64,000 bases of DNA from Frankineae bacterium MT45 (GTDB taxonomy: Bacteria; Actinomycetota; Actinomycetes; Mycobacteriales; Jatrophihabitantaceae), in assembly GCA_900100325.1 (NCBI GenBank), contig LT629697.1, positions 2,973,423 to 3,037,422 of the forward strand, in the 5' to 3' direction. Positions 11,012-18,683 of the stretch are shown here, one piece after another. A program made the position numbers and the translations under genes. The notes under the pieces are model-generated. The model saw only the letters and a list, made by a program, of their open reading frames with translations. It had not been told where the DNA came from and did not search any database. The stretch's first letter is position 1; every line of letters starts with the position of its first letter.

Positions 11012-12199
11012 GTGTCTGATCGCGTGCGCGTCTTGATGCTGTCATGGGAGTATCCCCCGCTGATCGTCGGCGGCCTGGGACGCCACGTCGACGCGCTGGC
11101 CCGCACCCTGGTCGCTCAGGGGCATGAGGTCCGTGTGGTGACTCGGGGCGAGCCCGACCTGACCGACGGAGTCCGTGACGGCGTGGGTGTCTCCCGATCG
11201 AGGCAGGATCCGCTCGACATCGGCTTCACCACCGAGACACTGCTGGCCTGGTCGCAGGCGAACGAGCACTCACTCACCCGAGCTGCCCTCGCGGTGGTCG
11301 CCGATTGGAAGCCTGACGTCGTCCACGCCCATGACTGGCTGGTCGCGCAGACGGCGGTGACGATCAGCGAGATCACCGGCGCCCGCGTGGTGGCGACGAT
11401 CCACGCCACCGAGACCGGCCGGAACATGGGGTGGCTCGCCTCGCCGCTGAACCGGGGTATTCACTCGGTGGAGCGCTGGCTCACCCACCGCGCGGCCAGG
11501 GTGATCGTCTGCTCGACGTTCATGCGCGACGAGGTGAGTCACATCTTCGAGATCTCACCGGGCGCGGTCGAGGTGATCGGCAACGGGATCGACCTGGGCG
11601 CCTGGCGACGCAGCGCCAAGGCCTCGGCGCTGGCCCGCGAGCAGTACGCCGGCGACGGCCCACTACTCGTCTTCGCCGGCCGGCTGATGCACGCGAAAGG
11701 GGTGCAGACGGCGATCGGCGCGCTGCCTCGACTACGGCGGCGCTACCCCGGACTCCGCCTCGTCGTCGCCGGCACCGGCCCCTTCGAGCCGGATCTTCGC
11801 GACCAGGCCCGGCGCCTGGGTCGAGCCGTGCAGTGGGCGGGATTCGTTGAGGATTCGGAGCTGGCCGGACTGCTGGCCGCGGCCGACGTCGCCGTGGTGC
11901 CGTCACTCTACGAACCGTTCGGGCTCGTCGCGCTGGAGGCCGCGGCCATCGGCACACCGCTGGCCGTCTCCGACACCGGTGGCCTGCGCGACCTGGTCGA
12001 GCCGGGACGCACCGGAGCCCGCTTCACCCCGGACTCCCCGGCCGCACTGGCCACCGCCGTGGAGAGCCTCCTCGACGACCCGCAGCGGGCGCTGGCCATG
12101 ACGCGGCGTGCCCGGCGCCTCATCGCGCAGCACTACACGTGGGAGGCTGTCGCCAGCCAGACAGCGGAGGTCTACGCGCAGGCAGCCGAACCGGCCTGA
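11012..12199 (+). CDS. GT4-family glycosyltransferase (Rv3032-like glycogen synthase type)
   Basis: 395 residues with a GT-B fold. The N-terminal acceptor domain opens with LMLSWEYPPLIVGGLGRHVDALA, a signature shared with glycogen/starch synthase-like GT4 enzymes. The C-terminal nucleotide-sugar domain has LLVFAGRLMHAKGVQTAI and the E-x7-E motif region SLYEPFGLVALEAAAIGTPLAVSDTGGLRDLV. In mycobacteria the protein at this place (Rv3032) makes alpha-1,4-glucan and is tied to methylglucose lipopolysaccharide; the same role is inferred here. The start could be the GTG at 11012, GTG at 11024 or ATG at 11036. It converges on the acyltransferase gene at 12228. Confidence 0.88.
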   Translation: MSDRVRVLMLSWEYPPLIVGGLGRHVDALARTLVAQGHEVRVVTRGEPDLTDGVRDGVGVSRSRQDPLDIGFTTETLLAWSQANEHSLTRAALAVVADWKPDVVHAHDWLVAQTAVTISEITGARVVATIHATETGRNMGWLASPLNRGIHSVERWLTHRAARVIVCSTFMRDEVSHIFEISPGAVEVIGNGIDLGAWRRSAKASALAREQYAGDGPLLVFAGRLMHAKGVQTAIGALPRLRRRYPGLRLVVAGTGPFEPDLRDQARRLGRAVQWAGFVEDSELAGLLAAADVAVVPSLYEPFGLVALEAAAIGTPLAVSDTGGLRDLVEPGRTGARFTPDSPAALATAVESLLDDPQRALAMTRRARRLIAQHYTWEAVASQTAEVYAQAAEPA

Positions 12200-12227
12200 G
12201 CTCGGGTTTGCGGTCAGGTCGCGCCGG

Positions 12228-12878
12228 TCAGCGCAGCTTGCGGCGGTCGCGAATGACCCGCGCCGGCGCGCCGACGGCCACGCTGAAGGGCGGCAGGTCG
12301 CGGCTGACCACCGCGTTGGCCCCGACGACCGACCCGGTCCCGATGACGACGCCCCGGGCCACCGTCACCTTGGTGCCAAGCCACACGTCGGTCTCGATCC
12401 GCACCCGCGACTTGACGATGCCCTGATCCTTGATCGGCACCCTCACATCGGTGAACTTGTGATCGAAGTCGGAGATGTACACGTCATCGGCGATGAGCAC
12501 GGAGTCGCCCAGCTCGACGTCGAGGTAGCAGTTGAGCGAATCACCCCGGCCGAAGACGCACTTGTCGCCGATGGTCATCGTCCCCTCGTGGGCCCGGATC
12601 GCCGTATGCGCGCCGACGTGTATCCAGCGCCCGAGCGTCAGTCGCGCATACCCGGCGCGCACGGTGATGACGGCCCCGCGATCCAGAAAGATCATGCCCC
12701 GGGTCACGACCTCCGGATTGGCCAACTTGAAGCGGAAGAAGCGCCAGTAGCGGACCAGGTACCAGGGGGTCACCGCCCGGTGGCGCACCATCCAGCGCAG
12801 CGAGGCCAGCGTGAAGAATCGCGCACCGGCCGGCGGCGTGCGCGGCGGCCGGGTCCGCGGGACCAACGAGTAGCTCAC
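12228..12878 (-). CDS. Hexapeptide-repeat acyltransferase (left-handed beta-helix, Rv3034c-like)
   Basis: 216 residues. After an N-terminal arm (HRAVTPWYLVRYWRFFRFKL) come repeated hexapeptide turns: MIFLDRGAVITVRAG, LTLGRWIHVGAHTAIRA, MTIGDKCVFGRGDSLNC, VLIADDVYISDFDHKF, VWLGTKVTVARGVVIGTGSVVGANAVV. It ends with FSVAVGAPARVI, typical of maltose/galactoside O-acetyltransferases and sugar acyltransferases. The probable catalytic His is in SDFDHKF. Its start overlaps the HAD gene by 4 bases, so it is the last gene of a coupled operon. A role in acylating a methylated polysaccharide is inferred from the neighbours. Confidence 0.85.
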   Translation of the reverse strand: MSYSLVPRTRPPRTPPAGARFFTLASLRWMVRHRAVTPWYLVRYWRFFRFKLANPEVVTRGMIFLDRGAVITVRAGYARLTLGRWIHVGAHTAIRAHEGTMTIGDKCVFGRGDSLNCYLDVELGDSVLIADDVYISDFDHKFTDVRVPIKDQGIVKSRVRIETDVWLGTKVTVARGVVIGTGSVVGANAVVSRDLPPFSVAVGAPARVIRDRRKLR

Positions 12879-13537
12879 CCGCGGCCGCCAGAGACGAGCG
12901 TCTGCAGGTGCGCGCCGAGGTCGTCGGGCGTGGCGAAGATCTGGCGGGCGCCGGCCGACTCCAGCTCACCGTCGAGCCCGTAGCCCCAGCCGGCACCGAG
13001 GCAGGCGATGCCGTGCGTCGCGGCGCCCTCGACGTCGTGGCGACGGTCCCCGACCATGAGCGCGCGCTGCGGATCCTCAAGGCCGAGCCGGGCCACCACC
13101 TCGGCGACGACCAGCGCCTTGCTGCTGCGCGCGCCGTCTAGGGTGTCGCCGCCGACCACGGTGAAGAGCTCGGCCACCCCGAGATGCTCCAAGATCGGGA
13201 TCGCGTAGTGCTCCGGTTTGCTGGTGGCCAGCGCCAGCGTCACACCGTCGGAGGCCAGTTGCCGCAGTACCCCGTCGATGCCGGTGTACAGCTGGGTGTC
13301 GAACATGGCGGTCGCGTAGTGCTCCCGGTAGCTCGCGATCACCGCCGGTACCAGGTCGGCGCCGATCAGCGGCGGCAGCGATTCGTAGAAGGGTGGGCCG
13401 AGCAGGGCCCGGCCGGTGACCTCGTCCAGGGGTGCGATGCCGTTCTCGGCGAAGGCCCAGCTCAGCGAGCTGAGGATCCCCGGCGCCGAATCCGAGATCG
13501 TCCCGTCGAGATCGAAGAGAACCGTCTGCAGCGTCAC
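12875..13537 (-). CDS. HAD-family hydrolase (phosphoglycolate phosphatase-like)
   Basis: 220 residues. All four HAD motifs are visible: DLDGTISDS with the nucleophile Asp, LALATSKPE (motif II), the SSKALVV lysine, and MVGDRRHDVEGA (motif IV). A helical cap lies between motifs I and II, as in the Gph/PGP-like subgroup. The GTG at 13537 overlaps the stop of the methyltransferase gene (GTGA), and the stop overlaps the acyltransferase start. It may dephosphorylate a phosphosugar intermediate, as Rv3030-Rv3038c-type clusters make polysaccharide; the substrate is not deducible. A longer open frame upstream is the methyltransferase read in another phase. Confidence 0.87.
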   Translation of the reverse strand: MTLQTVLFDLDGTISDSAPGILSSLSWAFAENGIAPLDEVTGRALLGPPFYESLPPLIGADLVPAVIASYREHYATAMFDTQLYTGIDGVLRQLASDGVTLALATSKPEHYAIPILEHLGVAELFTVVGGDTLDGARSSKALVVAEVVARLGLEDPQRALMVGDRRHDVEGAATHGIACLGAGWGYGLDGELESAGARQIFATPDDLGAHLQTLVSGGRG

Positions 13538-14577
13538 GACGAGGGGGTCGGGCTCGCCTTGCCGGTAGTGCCGGCCGGATCGGCCTTCACGCCGGTGATC
13601 TCGACGTTGTAGAAGAGCCCCTTCGGCACGACGTAGGCCAGCACCGCGTCGAGGGCGGAGAGCCGCTGCCATCCCTTCATCGCGAAGTTGGCCCAGCGGA
13701 ACCCGAGCTTCTCCCGCGGCACCGCGCACTCGAAGGTCCGCACCGGCCAGCCGAACCAGGCCGCGGTGAGCTCGTCGGTGCGAGTGCGGACGGAGCGAGC
13801 CCCGGCCCGCAGCGCGTGTGCGGCGAGCTCGTCCGGGATGAAGGTGTGGATGTCGACGACGGCCTCCAGTGCCGCCGCCCGCGAGGACTCGTCGAGCTCC
13901 TCCTGGGGGCGCCGCCACGAGGCCAGCGCCGGAAGGCGGGTGGCATGGGTCGCGGCCCACCAGGTGGCCCGGGAGAGGCGTCGGGCGATCTTGTCGCCCC
14001 ACTTGGTCGGCTCACCGGCGAAGACGAAACGGCCGCCCGGCTTGAGCACGCGCAGGATCTCACCGAAGGCCAGGTCGAGGTCGGGAATGTGGTGCAGCAC
14101 CGCATGGCCGACCACGAGGTCGAAGGTGTCGTCGGGGTAGGGCAGCCGTTCGGCGTCAGCGACCCGACCCTGCACTTCGAATCCCAACGAGCGGGCATTG
14201 CGCTGGGCGACCTCGACCATGCCGGGGCTGAGGTCGGTGACGTGCCCCTCTTCTATGACTCCGGCCAGTTTCAGGTTGAGCAGGAAGAAGCCGGTACCGC
14301 AGCCCAGCTCCAGCGCCTTGCCGTAGGGCCAGCCTCCCTCACCGGCGATATGCGCGAAGCGATCGCGGGCGTAGTCGATGCAACGCTCGTCGAAGGAGAT
14401 CGACCACTTCTCGTCGTAGGTGCCGGCTTCCCAGTCGTGGTACAGGATGTTCGCCAGTTTGGGGTCGCTCCAGGCCGCCTCGATCTCCGCCTCACTGGCG
14501 TGCGGGTTCGGCTTGCCGGCCAGCTCCTCGGTGAACTCGTCGGTGCTCTGGTCGGCTGACTCGGCTGCGGTCGTCAT
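13534..14577 (-). CDS. SAM-dependent methyltransferase (Rv3038c-like)
   Basis: 347 residues. SAM motif I is KALELGCGTGFFLLNL at residues 87-102. A DLSPGMVEVAQRNA segment (motif II) and DTFDLVVGHAVLHHIPD (motif IV) follow, in the UbiE/Methyltransf_11 style, then LRVLKPGGRFVFAGEPTKWGD. The N-terminal 70 residues include DPKLANILYHDWEAGTYDEKWSISFDERCIDYA, a segment typical of this actinobacterial subgroup. It lies 5 bases after the enoyl-CoA hydratase gene and overlaps the HAD gene by 4 bases. It is one of two methyltransferases in the cluster, as expected for a locus making a methylated sugar polymer. Confidence 0.87.
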   Translation of the reverse strand: MTTAAESADQSTDEFTEELAGKPNPHASEAEIEAAWSDPKLANILYHDWEAGTYDEKWSISFDERCIDYARDRFAHIAGEGGWPYGKALELGCGTGFFLLNLKLAGVIEEGHVTDLSPGMVEVAQRNARSLGFEVQGRVADAERLPYPDDTFDLVVGHAVLHHIPDLDLAFGEILRVLKPGGRFVFAGEPTKWGDKIARRLSRATWWAATHATRLPALASWRRPQEELDESSRAAALEAVVDIHTFIPDELAAHALRAGARSVRTRTDELTAAWFGWPVRTFECAVPREKLGFRWANFAMKGWQRLSALDAVLAYVVPKGLFYNVEITGVKADPAGTTGKASPTPSS

Positions 14578-14582
14578 CTGCG

Positions 14583-15368
14583 TCAGCTCCGGGAGAACTC
14601 GGCCTTGCCAGGCCCGTTGGTGAGGAAGGAGGTGATGCCTATCTCGCGGTCCTCGGTCGCGAAGAGCGACGCGAAGAGGTGCGACTCCAGCCGTAGGCCA
14701 TTGCCGAGGTCGGTGTCGAGGCCGCCGTCGATGGCCGCCTTCGCCGCCTGCAGGGCCAGTGCCGGCCCCTTTGCGAGCTTCGCCGCCAGTGCGAGCGCGC
14801 TGCTGTACACCTCGGCCGCCGGCACCACCACGTCGACGAGGCCGATCTGCTGCGCCTCGACACCGTCGATGAAACGGCCAGTAAAGATAAGGTCTTTAGC
14901 CTTGGCCGGACCGATGAGGCGCGGCAGTCGCTGCGTTCCACCCGCCCCCGGGATGATGCCGAGCAGAATCTCGGGCTGCCCCCACTTGGCATTCTCGGCG
15001 CTCACCCGCAGGTCGGCGGTCAGCGCGAGTTCGCAGCCACCACCGAGCGCGAAACCGGTGACCGCGGCGATCACCGGCTTGGGGATGCGGGCGAGCGCGT
15101 CGAAGCATTCGGTGAGCCGGGCCGCGTCGCGCAGCATGTCGGCGTGCGACATCTCGGCGAACTCCTTGACGTCGGCGCCGGCCGCGAAGACGCGCTCCCC
15201 GCCGTAGAGCACCACGGCCCGTACCTTCGGGTCGAGCGAGACTTCACGTGCGGCATCCCGGAGCTCGTTCTGCACCTGCGAGCTGAGCGGGTTCATCGGC
15301 GGCCGGTTCAACCGGATCGTCGCTACCGCTGTCTGCTCGTCAAGCTCGACCTGCACGAGTTCTGCCAT
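14583..15368 (-). CDS. Enoyl-CoA hydratase (EchA17-like)
   Basis: 261 residues from the ATG at 15368, which has GGAAC upstream; the open frame continues upstream without homology. Crotonase fold: oxyanion-hole segments VFAAGADVKEFAEM and VTGFALGGGCELALTADLR. Both catalytic glutamates of true hydratases are present, one in GGGCELAL and one in GQPEILLGIIPGAGGTQRL, so it should hydrate 2-enoyl-CoA. It is the first gene of the leftward operon hydratase, methyltransferase, HAD, acyltransferase. The same hydratase-methyltransferase adjacency exists in mycobacteria (Rv3039c-Rv3038c). Confidence 0.9.
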   Translation of the reverse strand: MAELVQVELDEQTAVATIRLNRPPMNPLSSQVQNELRDAAREVSLDPKVRAVVLYGGERVFAAGADVKEFAEMSHADMLRDAARLTECFDALARIPKPVIAAVTGFALGGGCELALTADLRVSAENAKWGQPEILLGIIPGAGGTQRLPRLIGPAKAKDLIFTGRFIDGVEAQQIGLVDVVVPAAEVYSSALALAAKLAKGPALALQAAKAAIDGGLDTDLGNGLRLESHLFASLFATEDREIGITSFLTNGPGKAEFSRS

Positions 15369-15486
15369 TGCCAGTTCCTTCCATATCGCCGCACGGGCGG
15401 CGGTTCTGCGACAGCCTGCCATGCCCGTCGAGACGGGACGAGGGCTCAGCCCTCGGGCTCAACCGTTGTAGAGCTTAGTCAGACGC

Positions 15487-16308
15487 CTACTCGGCCCGGG
15501 CGAACCATCGTCCGGCCTCGGAGCGGATCGACAGCGGTAGACCGAAGGTAGTCGAGAGGTGCTCGGCGGTGAGGACGTCATGGGTCAGGCCGGCCGCCAC
15601 CACCGCACCATCGCGCAGCAGCATGGCGTGGGTGAAGCCGGTCGGGATCTCCTCGACGTGGTGGGTCACCAGCACGGTGGCCGGGGCGTCGGGGTCGGCC
15701 GCCATCCGGCTCAGCCGGGCCACCAGGTCTTCGCGTCCCCCCAGGTCCATCCCGGCCGCCGGCTCGTCCAGCAGCAGCATCTCGGGATCGGCCATCAGCG
15801 CCCGGGCGATCTGCACCCGCTTGCGCTCCCCCTCGCTCAGCGTCCCGTACGAGCGATCGGCCAGTTCACCGACGCCGAAGCGTTCCAGCAGCCGGGCGGC
15901 CCGGCGGACGTCCAGACGTCCGTAGGCCTCACGCCAGCGCCCGATGACGGAGTACCCGGCACTGACGACGACGTCGATCACCACCTCGTTGCCCGGGATC
16001 CGCTGCGCCAGCGCGGCCGAGGCGAAGCCGATGCGCGGCCGGAGTTCGAAGACGTTCACCGCGCCGAGACGCTCACCGAGGATGTGCACCGTGCCCGAGG
16101 TGGGATACAGGTTCGTAGCGGCCACCTGGAGCAGAGTCGTCTTGCCGGCCCCGTTCGGCCCGAGAATCACCCAGCGCTCATCCAGCTCCACCGTCCAACT
16201 GAGATCACGTAACAGGTACTTGTCACCTCGACGCACCGTCACCTGGTCCAACTGAAGCACTGCGTCCGGGTTGACCGCGTCCGGGTTGATCTCTGTCACA
16301 TCCACCAT
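15487..16308 (-). CDS. ABC transporter ATP-binding protein (Rv3041c-like)
   Basis: 273 residues. Walker A is GPNGAGKTTLLQ, the signature motif is the variant TLSEGERKRVQIARAL (SEGE rather than SGGQ), Walker B is LLLDEPAAGMDL, and the H-loop is LVTHHVEEI. No membrane partner is adjacent. The N-terminus carries a short internal repeat, NPDAVNPDAV. A soluble ABC ATPase at this position is conserved in mycobacteria next to the methylated-polysaccharide genes; its cargo or role is unknown. It is divergent from glgX by 44 bases. Confidence 0.87.
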   Translation of the reverse strand: MVDVTEINPDAVNPDAVLQLDQVTVRRGDKYLLRDLSWTVELDERWVILGPNGAGKTTLLQVAATNLYPTSGTVHILGERLGAVNVFELRPRIGFASAALAQRIPGNEVVIDVVVSAGYSVIGRWREAYGRLDVRRAARLLERFGVGELADRSYGTLSEGERKRVQIARALMADPEMLLLDEPAAGMDLGGREDLVARLSRMAADPDAPATVLVTHHVEEIPTGFTHAMLLRDGAVVAAGLTHDVLTAEHLSTTFGLPLSIRSEAGRWFARAE

Positions 16309-16352
16309 CCAACCTTACGTAGGGCTCTGGGGTTGGTTAGAGTCCCTGCACC

Positions 16353-18473
16353 ATGCTTCCTGAACAGCTGACCGCCGCCTTGGCCGCCCGACTCGATCGC
16401 GCGTGGCCCGGAAAACCCTTCCCGCTCGGCGCCACCTGGGATGGCGAAGGCACCAATTTCTCGCTCTGGTCCTCCACGGCGACGGCGGTGAGCGTCTGCC
16501 TCTTCGACGCCGACGGGCACGAGACCGACATCCCGCTCGACGACACCACCTTCCGGGTCTGGCACGGCTACCTGCCCGGGGTCGGCCCGGGGCAGCGCTA
16601 CGGGTTCCGCGTCGACGGCCCGTACGACAAGGCCCGCGGCCTGCTGCACAACAAGTCGAAGTTGCTGATGGATCCCTACGCCCGGGCGCTGGAGGGGACC
16701 TTCACCGACCATCCGTCGGTCTACGGCAACAACGGCCTCGACTCGAGCCCCTACGTCCCGAGATCGGTGATCATTCACGGCGCCTTCCCGTGGGGCGAGG
16801 ACCGCCGCCCCAACACCGGCTGGAACGACACGGTCATCTATGAGATGCACGTCCGGGGTTTCACCATGACGCATCCGGGGATTCCAGAGGAACTGCGCGG
16901 CACCTACTCAGGACTGGCCCACCCGGCGACGATCGACTACCTGCGCTCCCTCGGCGTCACCGCCATCGAACTCCTCCCGATCCATCACTTCGTCTCCGAG
17001 CCGTTCCTGCAGCAGCGGTCGATGAGCAACTACTGGGGCTACAACTCGCTCGGCTTCTTCGCCCCGCACGAGGCCTATGCCTCCCGTCACGGGAACCAGG
17101 TGCGCGAATTCAAGTCGATGGTCCGCTCGATGCATGCGGCCGGCATCGAGGTGATTCTCGACGTCGTCTACAACCACACGGCCGAGGGTGGCCCCGGCGG
17201 CCCGATGCTCTCCTTCCGGGGCATCGACAACTCCGCGTACTACCGCCTCGACGACCACGACCCGTCGCGCTACGTCGACTACACCGGCTGCGGCAACACC
17301 TTCGACTCCCGACTGCCGTTTCCGCTGCAGCTGATCATGGATTCGCTGCGCTACTGGGTCACCGAGATGCACGTCGACGGGTTCCGCTTCGACCTCGCAT
17401 CGGCCCTGGCCCGCTCGCTGCACGATGTCGACAAGCTCTCCTCGTTCTTCGACGTAATTCACCAGGACCCCGTCATTTCACAGGTGAAACTCATCGCCGA
17501 ACCGTGGGACGTCGGCGACGGCGGGTACCAGGTGGGCGAGTTTCCTCCGCTCTGGACGGAGTGGAACGGCAAGTATCGCGACACCGTCCGCTCGTACTGG
17601 GGGCGGGACTCCAGCGGAGTGCGCGACCTGGCCTACCGCCTCACCGGCTCGTCTGACCTCTACAACAAGGACGACGGGCGGACGCCGTACGCGTCGATCA
17701 ACTTCATCACCGCGCACGACGGATTCACGATCCGCGATCTGGTGAGTTACGACAACAAGCACAACCTGGCCAACGGTGAGTACAACCGGGATGGCACCGA
17801 CGACAATCGCTCCTACAACTGCGGAGTCGAGGGTCCGACCACCAACCCGGAGATCTCGACGCTGCGGCTGCGCCAGGCCCGCAACCTGCTCACCACCCTG
17901 CTGCTCTCCACCGGCGTGCCGATGCTCACCGCCGGCGACGAGCGCTGGCGTACCCAGGGCGGCAACAACAACGCCTACCTGCAGGACAACGAGATCTCCT
18001 GGCTGGATTGGACTCCGAGCGAGGAGGCCGATGACCTGCTCACCCTCACCAAGCGGCTGATCGCGCTGCGGCAGTCCTCCCCGGTGCTGCGTCAGCAGTC
18101 TTTCTTCGAAGGGCAGGCGATCGAGGGCGGCGATGGCTGCAAGGACCTCGCCTGGTTCCACCCGGACGGGCGCGAACTCACCGACAGCGATTGGTTTGCC
18201 TCCGGCCTGCACACCATAGGGATGTACCTGGACGGCCGTGGCCTGCGGCACCGCGATGAGCGGGGCGAGAGCGTCCTCGACTCCTCGTACCTGCTGATCC
18301 TGCACGCCGGTGATCAACCGGTGAACTTCACGCTGCCCGGGCTGCCGTGGGCCGGTGGGTACCAGGCGGTCATCGACACTGCCCGTCCGGGTGGTGTCCC
18401 CATCGGGGCGGCGCCCCGCCGCACGGCCAAGCTCCCACCCCGCGGCTGCCTGCTGCTTCGCGTCGTCCGGTAG
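16353..18473 (+). CDS. glgX: Glycogen debranching enzyme GlgX (isoamylase-type, GH13)
   Basis: 706 residues. An N-terminal CBM48 domain (FPLGATWDGEGTNFSLWSSTATAVSVCLFD) precedes the GH13 barrel with DVVYNHT, HVDGFRFDLASAL (nucleophile Asp), LIAEPWDVG (acid Glu) and NFITAHDGFTIRDLVSYDNKHN. It removes alpha-1,6 branches from phosphorylase-trimmed glycogen, so it pairs with GlgP encoded 2.4 kb downstream. A possible promoter is TTACGT (16315-16320), 17 bases, TAGAGT (16338-16343), which would put the transcript start within a few bases of the ATG. That agrees with the lack of a clear ribosome binding site and suggests a leaderless mRNA. Confidence 0.95.
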   Translation: MLPEQLTAALAARLDRAWPGKPFPLGATWDGEGTNFSLWSSTATAVSVCLFDADGHETDIPLDDTTFRVWHGYLPGVGPGQRYGFRVDGPYDKARGLLHNKSKLLMDPYARALEGTFTDHPSVYGNNGLDSSPYVPRSVIIHGAFPWGEDRRPNTGWNDTVIYEMHVRGFTMTHPGIPEELRGTYSGLAHPATIDYLRSLGVTAIELLPIHHFVSEPFLQQRSMSNYWGYNSLGFFAPHEAYASRHGNQVREFKSMVRSMHAAGIEVILDVVYNHTAEGGPGGPMLSFRGIDNSAYYRLDDHDPSRYVDYTGCGNTFDSRLPFPLQLIMDSLRYWVTEMHVDGFRFDLASALARSLHDVDKLSSFFDVIHQDPVISQVKLIAEPWDVGDGGYQVGEFPPLWTEWNGKYRDTVRSYWGRDSSGVRDLAYRLTGSSDLYNKDDGRTPYASINFITAHDGFTIRDLVSYDNKHNLANGEYNRDGTDDNRSYNCGVEGPTTNPEISTLRLRQARNLLTTLLLSTGVPMLTAGDERWRTQGGNNNAYLQDNEISWLDWTPSEEADDLLTLTKRLIALRQSSPVLRQQSFFEGQAIEGGDGCKDLAWFHPDGRELTDSDWFASGLHTIGMYLDGRGLRHRDERGESVLDSSYLLILHAGDQPVNFTLPGLPWAGGYQAVIDTARPGGVPIGAAPRRTAKLPPRGCLLLRVVR

Positions 18474-18638
18474 CTGCACCCGATAGCCCGACAGGTTCGC
18501 GGCTTACGCGGCCTCGGTAGCGCTGCGCTCGATCATCGGCCTGACCGCCTAGAGACGGAAGGTCGAGCTGACCCCTAGGTGGCAGCGGATTTGGTGACTT
18601 CCCGCACTGCATCAGTCTTACCGGCGAAGACAGCGCTA

Positions 18639-18667
18639 GTCTACAGCTGTAGACATCATCTGTAGAC
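18639..18667. promoter_or_regulatory. Palindromic operator for the MFS-TetR operon
   Basis: A perfect 16-base palindrome GTCTACAGCTGTAGAC at 18639-18654 is followed by an extra half-site CTGTAGAC at 18660-18667, placed 13 bases from the equivalent half of the palindrome. It ends 16 bases before the MFS start codon. The downstream gene pair encodes an exporter and a TetR regulator, so this is the likely autoregulatory site. Confidence 0.7.
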
Positions 18668-18683
18668 TTCTCGGAGACGGTTC

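Noticed and set aside
16296-16874. Open minus-strand frame of 192 codons
   Set aside because: It lies opposite the start of glgX and has no recognisable domain; composition is typical of antisense high-GC frames.
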